A stretch of DNA of 64,000 nucleotides from Gerris lacustris (Eukaryota > Arthropoda > Insecta > Hemiptera > Gerridae): positions 121,838,979 through 121,902,978 of the forward strand of contig OX578276.1 of the NCBI GenBank assembly GCA_951217055.1, written 5' to 3'. Below are positions 37,344-48,364 of this stretch, piece by piece. Positions within the stretch are counted from its first letter, which is position 1. Each line of letters begins with the position of its first letter. The translations under genes were made by a program, and so were the position numbers. The notes beneath the pieces were generated by a model that ran no database searches, was not told the DNA's origin, and was given only the letters and a program-made list of their open reading frames with translations.

Positions 37344-38319
37344 CCCTAGAAAGCTAACCTGGAGTCAAGATGACTCCCATTTTTTTTTCAACTACGAATG
37401 CACGGTTTCTGTAAAACACAGAACTCCCACCTCTTAGCTATGCTATCTCCCACCCTTGAATGACCCTTCTACACTTTACACTTCTATCAGTTTCACATTC
37501 AGATTCTAAAGAGGACATATCGTTTGTTTTTCTGCAGTCACGGAGTCATTTTGACTCCTGTTTAGTCTTACACGTAAATTTTTTGTAGGTAATTTTGACG
37601 CAGAATAGTATTTTTTAGAATAGTATGTCGTGTTATTGTTTATTTTGGCATTTTAAATCTTATAAATTAAATATTATATAACTTTTAATTCAATAATTCT
37701 TTCAAATTAAAGGTAATATAATTGTAATTTATTCATTTATAAGTATAAATTGTTATATTTTTTTGTCGTCATATGCCTAAATTATATAAAGTTAATAGAA
37801 TATGAATATAGTCAAATAATAGAGAAAAAAATACAATGATCTAAACGACATTTATCTCTTGATGAAGGAAATGACCGATTCAGATACCGATTATGAAAAA
37901 GAGCGTATTCGACAATAGTGGTGACGGTTGTGATTTGGACCCTGATTTGAAAATAGAATCTGCCTTTTATGATCCCATCAGCGATGATGAGGAAAATGAT
38001 AAATTAATTGAAACAATTTACGAAATAGAAAAACCAAAGGAAAGGAAAGAAAAAAGTAAATAAAACCACTCCGGTAGATAACAATACAGGATATGTAATA
38101 GTAGTCCAGATTGAAAAACCGGAATTAAAAGGAAAAAATTGTTTTTTATGGCAAACAAAGCACCCAAGTGTCCCATCAACCAGCACTAAAACGTGTTAAA
38201 AAAAATATTGTACATATTAGGCCTTTATATTTTAATAAAACTGGGTATAATAGATTTGGGAGTCAATATGACTCAAGGTTAGTCTTAAGAGGTTAAAAAA
38301 TATGGTTAGCGTTCTAGGG
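37344..38319. mobile_element. non-autonomous piggyBac, TTAA flanked
   Basis: The ends CCCTAGAAAGCTAACC and GGTTAGCGTTCTAGGG are inverted repeats bounded by TTAA (37340-37343 and 38320-38323), the piggyBac signature. Near-palindromes of the form GTCAnnnTGAC recur near both ends (37363, 37550, 38262). The interior keeps a short acidic reading on + (37887 to about 38060, ...YDPISDDEENDKLIETIYE) like the acidic N-terminus of piggyBac transposases. It is broken upstream, and no catalytic domain remains. Confidence 0.88.
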
Positions 38320-39156
38320 TTAAATTAATTTAAGAAAGTATTATCCCCTTCATAAATAACAAAAAACAACCATAATTATTTAAATTTCCAGTGGATACTG
38401 AGGAGTCTAGAATTCTGAATAACGTAATATAATTAGAGTATTGAGTACGATACCAAGTTATAGTGAAATTGTGTTCGAACTCAGATACATGCTACTGTAG
38501 TTGTTTTTTATTAGTCTTTGTGAATAACTCAAACCAAATAGCAAACCATCTTCGTTCTTGAAATTATTATACCATGATACCATGGGTTAAAAATATGGTG
38601 CAAATTTCAACAGACAAATTATTTTCGTGACAGTGTAAGAAAACAACATCGTGCGTCATCGTGTGACGAACGGACATCGTGTGTTAACAGAACAACGATA
38701 GCAGTTCCTCTCTGTGATCCAATAGACGCTGAGAAAAAGCTAGAACGCTAGAAACGCTATTTTTAAGGCATTTCTTGTATTCTTTTCCGGATCATTAGTG
38801 TTAGATAGATTAATCTTATATAAATATATGTGTTTACTACTGTACAATGTTATATACATGTATTTTCTATTTTCTTATTCTCAATGAGGTCCATAAAATT
38901 CTTCAGTATAAGATATCAGCATTTAGATGCATTACTCTACACACTACTCTAGCATTCGAGTAGTTTAAGCCTTGTCGGATTTAAGCGTAGTACCAATTAA
39001 AATTAATAATTACGTCGGAGCAAATATATTGTAAATTCTATTCTCGGCATAAGATCAGATTCAGACATCACCTGTCCCAACCTTCAGCTCATACATTTAC
39101 ACGTTAACTAAGCTTCAAAAGAATCCAAAATACACACAATATAAATAATTTATAAC

Positions 39157-39667
39157 TTATAACCAGTTTTCATATGATTCCTCAGTTATGTATCGTATGC
39201 ATGCAATATTTGAAAACCACTTCTGTTCATTGACTAAATGCAATTGCTGTTCAAGCTGTAATCGCTCAGATGAAAATTCTGCTACGAAAGGTGCAAGCAT
39301 GTCCATAGATAGAGTTCAAGAATGTTATTCATTTTGCCGAGTTTAAGGAGTCGTATTGACTAAAGGTTGTTAAAGAACCTACCTCGAGCAGAGCGTTGAG
39401 TTGAGTTATGTTACTTGGTAGCTGTTGAAAGGTAAATAGAGTTAAAAATCTGACAGGAAGGGGCTGTGGTTTAAGATTCCTCAAGCCTTCTAGTGGCGAC
39501 TCAGACATCAGCAGCTTAGTATTACAGGAGCTGACCAGTCCAACAGTATCGAGTCTAATAGCAGGCATGAACAGGCTGCTCTTAGACAGGTTCTTGAGTA
39601 GCCCAAGGCTCCATGGGTTCCAAATCGCGTCAAGTCTCATGCACCTAATGCCACTCCTCTCCAGTAC
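39157..39667 (-). CDS. unidentified gene, last two exons
   Basis: Exon 39667-39379 follows an AAG acceptor and reads VLERSGIRCMRLDAIWNPWS... through FTFQQLPSNITQLNALLE. Exon 39281-39157 ends ...NIACIRYITEESYENWL and TAA. The composition is ordinary for a soluble, mostly helical protein and unlike the surrounding TE debris. The first exon has a strong donor at 39382 (GTAGGT, phase 0), but the second exon needs phase 1, which fits a weaker donor at 39378 (GTTCTT); intron 97 bp. I recognise no domain. A possible upstream exon is at 58618-58554. It is separate from the IR gene, whose exons lie further left on the same strand. Confidence 0.5.
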
Positions 39668-39719
39668 CTTGAAGCACATTCATTGTAAATAAGGATATTT
39701 AATTATCCAATTTAAAGAT

Positions 39720-42280
39720 GCGCACCATGCGCTTATCTCTCTCGTCTATTCTGTTACATACTTTGTACCATTTACCGTAAAATCTCGCATATAATTAGAA
39801 TTTAGGGCAGGAATTTTAGGAAAATTAAAAATTCGCCTAGAATATAAACCTGAAATTCGGGGGTAATTTTATGCTTTTGCACATTGTACACAAGATTTCA
39901 GTTTTTGTTTTTTTTAATTTTTTTAATTAAGTATTTTAAAAGGAAAAAACATAATTTTATTTAGATTTAGTAGGTATTTATTATAAAATCCTCATGGACC
40001 TTATAGGTCACTTTAAAAGCGAATTTGTTAATTTAATTACAATAATTCGTAGTTGAAGGGCGGACAGTTTGAAGACAACATTAAAATAAAAATAGTTCTC
40101 GATAATAATTAGACCACGGTATATTAACATGTTAAAATCAAAGTTTTTAAAAGAATAAATAACATGTTTCAAAAAGAATACTGTTTCAATTCTGTTTAAT
40201 ATTCAATAAAATTAGTAAAACTCTAAAATTATAAGGATTTTATAATTAAACTTAAATAAGATTATTAAATTAAAAATTAATAGTATTTTTTTTTTTTTTT
40301 TAAAAAAACAAGCTTTTATCTTGGGCCATCCGCCATATTGGATTTAGAGTGAAAGCATTTTATTTTTCGAATTCTTCTCAGCAACCCTTTCATTTGATAC
40401 CCACATCATGGGCTTAAAAAATAACTTAGTCCGCCATCTTGGGCTGTCCGCCATATTGGATTTAGAATCACGTCACTTAGCTAACCATGCATTTTCATCC
40501 AAACTAAACATGATTGCAAAATTTCAATTCAATAGATTGAGGATAACTGCTTAAAAATTCATTTGCAAGATTTAACCCGAACATACATACAAACATTGCA
40601 AGTTAAATAATAGCTTGAAGAGTTAAATAATGCTTTTGAAGAGTCATTTCTTTTGTTAAATGAAAATTTACGTTCATATTTACTTACATGTAGACATATA
40701 GATATAGTTTAGCAAATAATCATATTATGGTTATTTTTCAATTACTTACTTAAAATGGCAAAAAGTCAAGTAGGAAAAATCAGTAGGTAATTGTTTTCAC
40801 TCTCGTATAATACATACATATTTTAGAAAGAAATTTTACGGTAACCCAAAATTAAAGAATATCTAACTTCCTCCAAAAAGATCATAAAGGAAGAAAGTTG
40901 CAGATAAATAAAATTCTCACACTATAATAGACAGAGTAACTCGAGCAAAAATTAAACTTCTAGGGTTGATATTACTAGAGGTGGGTAATAATTAATTAAT
41001 TAATTAATTGACGGTAACTGGTTATCACGTTCCTGTTCTCGATCGGTAACAGGTTCCTGGAGTAGGTTATTTGGGTAATTGGTTCCACCAGTGTCTTTAT
41101 GAGCAAAAAAAGGTCGTCGAAAGTAAAATACCTTTGTTGGAATTCTACTATTTTAAAGTGAAGATACTTGCTCAGCTTGAAGATTCTACAAACATTGGCG
41201 CTTATCTATAATACAAATATTAATACATACTTTGAAATCCTACAAGTGGGATTGCTGTAAAGATCTAATCTATTTAAAATTCTCGGGCCATAACAAGCAA
41301 AATAAAACAAAAAAAGCGCCTCTTCTGAGGCCGATAAAAGCGTGTAATAAGTATGATTCTAAAATAGTTGCAGCGACGAAGTCCTAAAGATACGTATAAT
41401 ATAATTATGATAAAAGTTGTTTGAGGAAAATCGGTCCAGTAGAACCGGAGATAAAACGTACCTATGTTAGTTACGTATGAAAAGCGGGGGCGGGGCCGGA
41501 CCGCAAACCTGGATCTGGGGGTCTCAGCTGAGGTCTTGCCTAAAGTCACCTGGAGGGCCCATGGCAGAGGCACTCACACTAGTAGCAAAACTACTAATTA
41601 GGCAGAGGTTATATATAAGGTTCGATATTACATTTTATTAAACATTCACACCTCGGTAATTCGAGCTAGTAATCTATGTATATAGTGTATAATGTGGAGC
41701 CGTCGTGCATTTGTTGGCTAATTACTAATGTAATTATAAACAATATCATACTTGACTGATTTTTTCATATGGCTGGACCTGAAGTACAAAAGTAACTAGA
41801 AGGCAAGCGACGACTTTATTCCTGATGCTCATACTAGTTGGTTTAAGGAAGTTCAAGATTCAACACCTCCGACCTCCAGTCAACAGTTGGCTGCTTAACT
41901 AGAGAGAGCTATCCAGCTATCCCAATCATCCTATTAAACTATAAACTCATCATGAATAACTATTAATTTGCTTATGTATTACAGATATATTGCATTATGC
42001 TCGTTGAAATGATAAAGCCACGCGATGCCTATTTAATATATTATTTAAAATGTGATCAACAGAAGGTTGTTTACTTTTTCTTTTCGATTTAAAACAAAAT
42101 CAGATTTATTTTCATCAATATCTCGGAAACTAGATTTTCCTGGGAAATCGGAAAATAATCCAATATCATTAGATTCATATTTAAATGAGCTACATTTTAG
42201 AATAATTGTTTAATCAAAATCGTCGGAAAGGTTTTAGAGAAATAATTAGGAGTTTTTGGGGGTAGCGCCGGTGTAAAGAC
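39720..42280. other. AT-rich, worn repeats, no gene
   Basis: Contains two copies of the CCGCCATATTGGATTTAGA text (40329 and 40449) common in dispersed insect repeats, an (ATTA)n run near 40989-41008, and a piece of the CCCGGGAAA repeat family at 42110-42270. The open frame at 41274-41573 shows no protein-like pattern. Confidence 0.5.
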
Positions 42281-42283
42281 AAA

Positions 42284-42725
42284 AAAGTCCAGTCATGCAC
42301 CATGACTTAATGAGCAAATTTTCAAAGAAATCTGCGTATTATTGGCTTATGATAATGAAGGGAAATTTTGGTTTAGAATTTGGATTGGTGAAAAATAAAA
42401 AGTTTGGTACACACGGGACGGGGTAGAAATGTCAAAATAGTATTTACCCTTCAAGATGTATGTAGTTGGAAAGCTCTATAAGAGTACAGTAATTGTTGTT
42501 ATTTACACTTTTATCATATTTTCTTATAAGAGGGAGGTAAAACGGGAAAAACACTTTTTCATGCTATTTTTGACCATAGGTAAATTGTAAAAATTTGACC
42601 CCTAAATGAACTCCAAAATTTCTGGCCAACGAACTCATCCTTTCTTTTGATATTATTGACATTTGAAAATTTTAAGTGCATACTATGGGGAGTTATAGTC
42701 TGGAGTGACACATATATACATACAT
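42284..42725. repeat. third copy of the 28-kb interspersed repeat
   Basis: Begins CAGTCATGCACCATGACTTA and follows the 28549-29000 copy closely to GAGTGACACATATATACATA, where the long-TIR element has inserted. Confidence 0.8.
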
Positions 42726-42727
42726 TA

Positions 42728-45680
42728 GGGTGGGTCGAATTTAACTTTTTTTAAAAATTCTGAACTACGATGGGCTAAAAAGTTGACCGTTGGTATGAAA
42801 ACACCAGGGAAAAAAATTGGGCTTATTTGAACAACTCCTACGTGGAGCACACCAGCCCTGAAATTTAGATATTTGGGGTAATCCTTAAAAATAGTCATTT
42901 TTGTGATTTTCATGCTTTTTAAGTGTTTTAATGATACACTGTTGACTTAAAATTAATTTTAACAGGTTGTGCACATATATAACAATAAAAAAAATCACCA
43001 AAATAAATTGTGGGGGGGGGGGATTTACATTTTTTTTATTTTACTTCAAATTTTTAAGCTCTTTTTAGTTTTTTGATGACATAAAATGTATTAAATTAAT
43101 ATTCTAATATAAATATTATATTTGCAGCTCTAAAATAAATTGTGGAGGGAGGAGGGGGGGGGGGGGCATGTTTTCTATTTTCTTATATTTACATCAAAAT
43201 TTTAAGCTACTGTCTTAGATGACAGAATTTAAGATTTAATATAAAAATATTTGTAGCTCTCAGCTATTAACTGAAAACAACTGCAAAAAATTAAGGGGGG
43301 GGGGGAGTTTTCTAATTCTGATCAGTTTGCTGCAGATTATGAAATTAAGTTAGTTACATGAAACAAGTCAGGTTGTAAATATCTGGTTTTAAATATGGTA
43401 CCTTATACTTCCTTCCATGCTAATAATTTATATTATTACTGTTTTTAAAGTGTTTTATAATTCAGATTTTAAGACAAGTATAACGGAAAATAACCGTGGG
43501 AAGGTAAAAATGGTAAGGTATTAATTAGTCCTTGTATTGCAAAATATAAGAAAGTGTCCTTAAACGAACAGGTGTAGTTTTATAGATCTAAGAACAGTTA
43601 GGAGAACGATGATAGGCTCCATTGACAAAAAAAAATCTAGTGCATTGATAAAAAAAAGCAGAAAGGTTTGCCAATGTTTTGCTCCCTCTTTCACATAATA
43701 GTTTTCTTGAATATTAAACCAGGAAGGAACATAAACGCGTTGAATAAATGTTACTATTGTTATAAGTTCTTTAGATGGTTCATCACAAGCGACATAAAAA
43801 CGAAGGACACTATTAGCAGTTGTTAGCCATCTTTTGTGTGCCATTTTCCCAGGATTTCTGTTTACTAATTCTAGGGAACAGAAGCCATCAAATACATCCA
43901 GACATATTTCTAATAAATATTGTTGGACCGTGCTTAAATTACTGATTTATAAATTAGGCGTGATTGTAGTAGGGATGGCTTCAAATTCTACAATTGATAA
44001 ACTTTCACATGTTTCTTCAGCCTTTCCAATTGCTCCTTCAAAAGATCTAAGTCCTTTTGTTGTACCATCTATGTGCTGAAATAGATGTCTTAAAGGGAGT
44101 TCATTGCCACGGAGCAGGCATATAGACCATAGAAGAGGTGTTTCAAATTAACACTCTAACTGTATAATTATTCCACTTCTTACTCCAGTGTTCCCATTGG
44201 TGCCATCACTCCCTATGACACATAATTTCGATGTATCCGCTTTATTTATTCGCAGAAAAGTATAACAATTGCTGATGAAACACTTTCCGCCGTGCCTGAT
44301 GAAGGGCTAACAAATCCTATGTATTTTGACGAAGGCTCTTGTACAAGAATAAAATGCTCTTCCCTTACTAGAGTTTTATGATGTTTGGCTCTCATCTGTA
44401 TAAGTTTAATAGTATCATCCTTTCTGCCATCAAAATAAAGCCCTTCTAATATTATTGATTCTTCTTCCATTTTTTGAAGACTCAATTCTTTGCTCTGCGA
44501 AGATTTATCTATTACGTTGGTTTGACTAGTACTTGGTATTAATCCTGAATCAAAAAGTGAGGCCGAAGCAATCATTGCTGCTGCTCTACTAGAAATGTGC
44601 GTTCGCTGAGCTATTTCGGCTACAGTAGTGATCGGTAACCTCATCTCAGATGAAACATGTTTCAGTGATTTATCTTTAAACTCACTGCCCGATTCTTCAG
44701 TTGTAAGAGAGGATAAAGATGACGACTTGTCAGACAAAGAAGCTAAAACCTGAAATCTGTTTGCATTTGATGTTGAAGGTACAAGTTCACTGAGTGAAGT
44801 CCTTTCCAAGCATTTTTTATGCTTGGCAAGGACTATAAAAAAACACCTGTTCGTTTAAGGGCAGTCTTATAATTCACACCACAAGGACTAATTAATACCT
44901 TACCATTTTTACCTTCCCACGGTTATTTTCCGTTAAACTTGTTTTAAAATCTGAAGTATAATACACTTTAAAAACAGTAATATAAATGATTAGTATGGAA
45001 GGAAGTATAAGGTACCATATTTAAAACCAGATATTTACAACCTGACTTGTTTCATGTAACTAACTTAATTTCATAATCTGCAGCAAACTGATCAGAATTA
45101 GAAAACTCCCCCCTTAATTTTTTGCAGTTGCTTCAAATAGCTGAGAGCTACAAATATTTTTATATTAAATCTTAAATTCTGTCATCTAAGACAGTAGCTT
45201 AAAATTTTGATGTAAATATAAGAAAATAGAACCCCCCCCCCCCCCCCCTCTCTCCCTCCACAATTTATTTTAGAGCTGCAAATATAATATATATATTACA
45301 ATATTAAATTGATACATTTTAAGTCATCAAAAAACTAAAGAGCTTAAAAATTTGAAATAAATTAAAAAATATAAATCTCCCCCCCCCCCCCCCCCCCAAA
45401 TTATTTTGGTGATTTTTTTTTATTGTAATATATGTGCACAACCTGTTAAAATGAATTTTAAGTCAACAGTGTAGCATTAAAACACTTAAAAAGCATGAAA
45501 ATCACAAAAACACTATTTTTAAGGATTACCCCAAATATCAAAATTTCAGGGCTGGTGTGCTCCACCTAGGGGTTGTTCAAATAAGCCCAATTTTTTTCCC
45601 TGGTGTTTTCATACCAACGGTCAACTTTTTAGCCCATCGTAGTTCAGAATTTTTAAAAAAATGTTAAATTCGACCCACCC
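42728..45680. mobile_element. 2.95-kb DNA transposon with ~840-bp TIRs
   Basis: The outer ends read GGGTGGGTCGAATTTAAC and its complement, with TA on both sides as the probable target duplication. The arms 42728-43574 and 44843-45680 are inverted copies over their whole length; they differ mainly in the size of G/C runs and scattered bases. Only about 1.27 kb between the arms is unique, and it encodes one minus-strand protein gene. Superfamily not assigned. Confidence 0.88.
43560..44809 (-). pseudogene. decayed transposon-associated protein (GNELPLRHLFQHIDG type)
   Basis: Minus reading starts at 44809. One stretch holds GLYFDGRKDDTIKLIQ and VREEHFILVQEPSSKYIGFV. After frame breaks near 44246 and 44150 come CVIGSDGTNGNTGVRSGIII, then LLRGNELPLRHLFQHIDG up to 43940. 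A last block is HKRWLTTANSVLRFYVACDE to the stop at 43560. From memory these blocks occur in this order in an uncharacterised repetitive protein family of insects and cnidarians; no enzymatic motif is evident to me. At least two frameshifts or stops mean this copy is not translated whole. The product may be the transposase of the element, since it is the only cargo between the long TIRs. Confidence 0.7.
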
Positions 45681-45693
45681 TAACATACATACA

Positions 45694-45694
45694 T

Positions 45695-45739
<45 letters not shown>
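45694..45739. repeat. poly-T tract (~46 bp)
   Basis: Uninterrupted T from about 45694 to 45739, directly before the fold-back SINE pair. Confidence 0.9.
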
Positions 45740-45742
<3 letters not shown>

Positions 45743-45900
45743 CAAATTATAATTATTATTTACTACGGGAAACAGACACTGAAAAATACACTCCCGCGCC
45801 GGGATTTGAACCACGGGGGGAGTGTATTTTTCACTGTCTGTTTCCCGTAGTAAATAATAATTATAATTTGATTTAAATTAAAATTTAAACTTTCCGGAGT
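45740..45900. mobile_element. head-to-head SINE fold-back
   Basis: Arms 45740-45795 and 45818-45873 are complementary over 56 bp, around a 22-base loop with the B-box complement GGGATTTGAACCACGGG. The arm text (ACTGTCTGTTTCCCGTAGTA) equals the body of the tRNA-headed SINE at 46098-46290. Confidence 0.85.
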
Positions 45901-46097
45901 ATGAAAACTACCTAAAACTTAAAATTTAATTTCGAATTGATTGTACAAGGTACAGGTACTAATTGAGTACTTTATAATTAGAAGCGTTAATTCTTGGTTT
46001 AGTTCTAATGTCATAAATATTGACTGTCTAAATGTATATGAATATTGAAAGCTTGGATTTGGGACTAGTTATCGATTACGGCAGTTAAAAATCATTC

Positions 46098-46290
46098 TCC
46101 TGCGTAGCTTAGTTGGCCAGAGCATCTGTACTAAAAATACAGGAGACCCGTGGTTCAAATCCCGGCGCGGGAGTATATTTTTCACTGTCTGTTTCCCGTA
46201 GTAAATAATAATTATAATTTGATTTAAATTAAAATTTTAACTTTCCGTAGTATGAAAACTACCAAAAACTTAAAATTTAATATTTTTTTT
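46098..46290 (+). mobile_element. tRNA-derived SINE
   Basis: The head (46098-46173) folds as a tRNA: acceptor TCCTGCG/CGCGGGA, A box TAGCTTAGTTGG, an anticodon stem CTGTA/TACAG with loop CTAAAAA, and B box GGTTCAAATCC. Two mismatches in the T stem and a shared non-tRNA body that recurs at 45.74-45.9 kb and, in part, at 27.43-27.51 kb mark it as a SINE rather than a working tRNA gene. Confidence 0.75.
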
Positions 46291-46479
46291 TTTTAAACAA
46301 TTTAGGAATCTATTCAGAATGGTCTAAAAGGGATTTCCATGGAAAAAGTTTTCAAAAATTTTGAAGCCATTGCAATAGCTTAATTTTCTTCGAAAATTCG
46401 CTAACATAAATTTTATGCATTTAGAAATTAATTTTTATGATAGTTACCTTTTTACTTTCTCATATAAAGAGAAATTATT

Positions 46480-46960
46480 GTGATGGCGCGAAAATTCGAT
46501 TTTGAGATTTTGATGGATTTACACTTTTTGAGGTCCCCTGAGTCCAAAAAAGTGGTTTTTAAAAAATGTCTGTCTGTCGTCTGTCGTCTGTGCAGACGCC
46601 TGGAGCCTAAACTACTGGGCCGATTTTGACGAAATTTGGCATACATGTTCAGAAAAATCATACCCCGAGGCGAAATCGAGAAATGAATTTTAGCTCCAAA
46701 TTTAGGGGCGCTGCTCCCCAAAAACTCTGAAAAAACGTGAAAAAAATGATTTCTCGAAAACGGTTCCGACGATTTTAATTAAAAAATTCTAAAATATAGT
46801 CCATTTAAATACGAATCCAACGATATAAGCCGTTTTCCCGGGAAAAATCTAGTTCCTGAGAAAAAAGCTTAAAACGCGGACCGAGAGAGCCCGGGTTCGA
46901 TTCCCCGCCCGGGAGAAGTTATTTTTTGGTAAAGTTTAATGAAATGCTCAATAATAATTC
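46480..46960 (+). repeat. interspersed repeat with B-box-like 3' end
   Basis: Counterpart of 22210-22700 in the opposite orientation. It contains a GTCTGTCGTCTGTCGTCTGT run, CCCGGGAAAAATCTAG and, at its right, CCCGGGTTCGATTCCCCGCC, a good tRNA B box. No A box is near, so its origin is unclear. Confidence 0.7.
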
Positions 46961-48120
46961 AATTTACATACGAAAACTAATAAATGGAAAACACTGGGCT
47001 AAATAATTATGAACTCGTATATGAGAAAGTTTGTCTGAGTTGTCTCAGACCGATTTTTTTCAAGTATAATCGTTAAAAGAAAAGAAAAGCTTTTAAAAAT
47101 ATTGCAATGAACTCTGCTACTAGAATTGGATTTAAAAACGACTTGGTCTGAAGCTAAGGGAATGACGCATTTTCAACGCAAGAGTGGAAACTACAGATCA
47201 GATAATTGTATCACCCATTCCCTGAGTTTCCAGTTTAATCAAAGTAAAGTGATCATTAATATAGTTTATTTCGTGCTTTCCAACTGTTACAATTTACTTA
47301 AGTGTAATTTTATAACTATGTCAAATATGCACAATTTAGTTCCGAAGTTGTATGGATATTGATGGAAGCTATAAAAGGTTTCTTGTGACATTGATTTAGG
47401 ATGATGACAGGACGAATTAGGCTTAACTCTTCTCATTTCTTTACAGCTGAAAAAATAAGTACATAAATATAAAATCCTTTTACCATTAAATATAGTACAG
47501 CCTGCAATTTTAGATTAAATATTGATATTCTACCGTTGATTTCTCAATGGTAAATAAGTATCCTAGTTAATAGAATTATAATAGTTATCAATAATCATTA
47601 AATTTCTTTAACTTTCTAGCAGACTTTTTACTGTGTGATGCCAATAATTCTTAAAAATAGTCGGCCAATTAGTGTGGCACGCTTTTGCAGCCCATTTTGT
47701 CTAATTTATAAATTGTTTTCCCCCTTTTGCTTCCTCAGTTTTAATTCCAATAAAAACTTAATGGGTAACAAAATGTATAGCAAGATATACTATGTAACAG
47801 AAAAAACTGTGGTATTCCAAAAAAGAATTAATGGATAAAAACAAATTAATATACATTTAATAAAACTTACAAGATTAGTTATATTATTATAGGGGAGGTA
47901 GTCGTATTGTGATAAAATGATTGTGTTTTATTATTATTGAAATGAACATGATTAAAATATATTTAAAATTTGGTCTCAAGATTAAGTGATTTGAAAATTC
48001 CTGAATACATTTTTTTTTAGTTTCCTAGTATCTATTTTAAAATTCATACTTAGTGGAAAGTTAGATATACAAGCTGCTTCTAATAGTTTTCTTTATTTAT
48101 TAATTTTGCTTTTTCAAAAT
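46961..48120. other. AT-rich, nothing recognised
   Basis: No element ends, splice-bounded open segments or RNA-like folds were found. The small open frames lack protein character. Confidence 0.5.
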
Positions 48121-48125
48121 CAAAG

Positions 48126-48284
48126 TGTCAGGATGGCACTTCATGTGTCAGAATGACAAGATGTCAAAGTTTGTTGATTTATATTTTAGTATGTCTTGTA
48201 AATTCAATCAAGTATACAACTGTTATTAAAACCTTAATCTGTGCATTATATATTATGTGATACTTAGCAGGCCAATTAACAACA
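48126..48284 (+). repeat. copia 5' LTR
   Basis: 159 bp, TGTCAGGATGG ... TTAACAACA, identical to the 3' LTR. Confidence 0.97.
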
Positions 48285-48364
48285 GGTTATGTGACCAGAC
48301 ACGCTGAAACTGAAGAAGTCTTATCTGGTAAGATTGAATTCATAAATAACTTAAAATTTCTTTT

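Noticed and set aside
41274..41573. 99-codon minus-strand frame
   Set aside because: No recognisable pattern; composition typical of chance frames in repeat-derived DNA.
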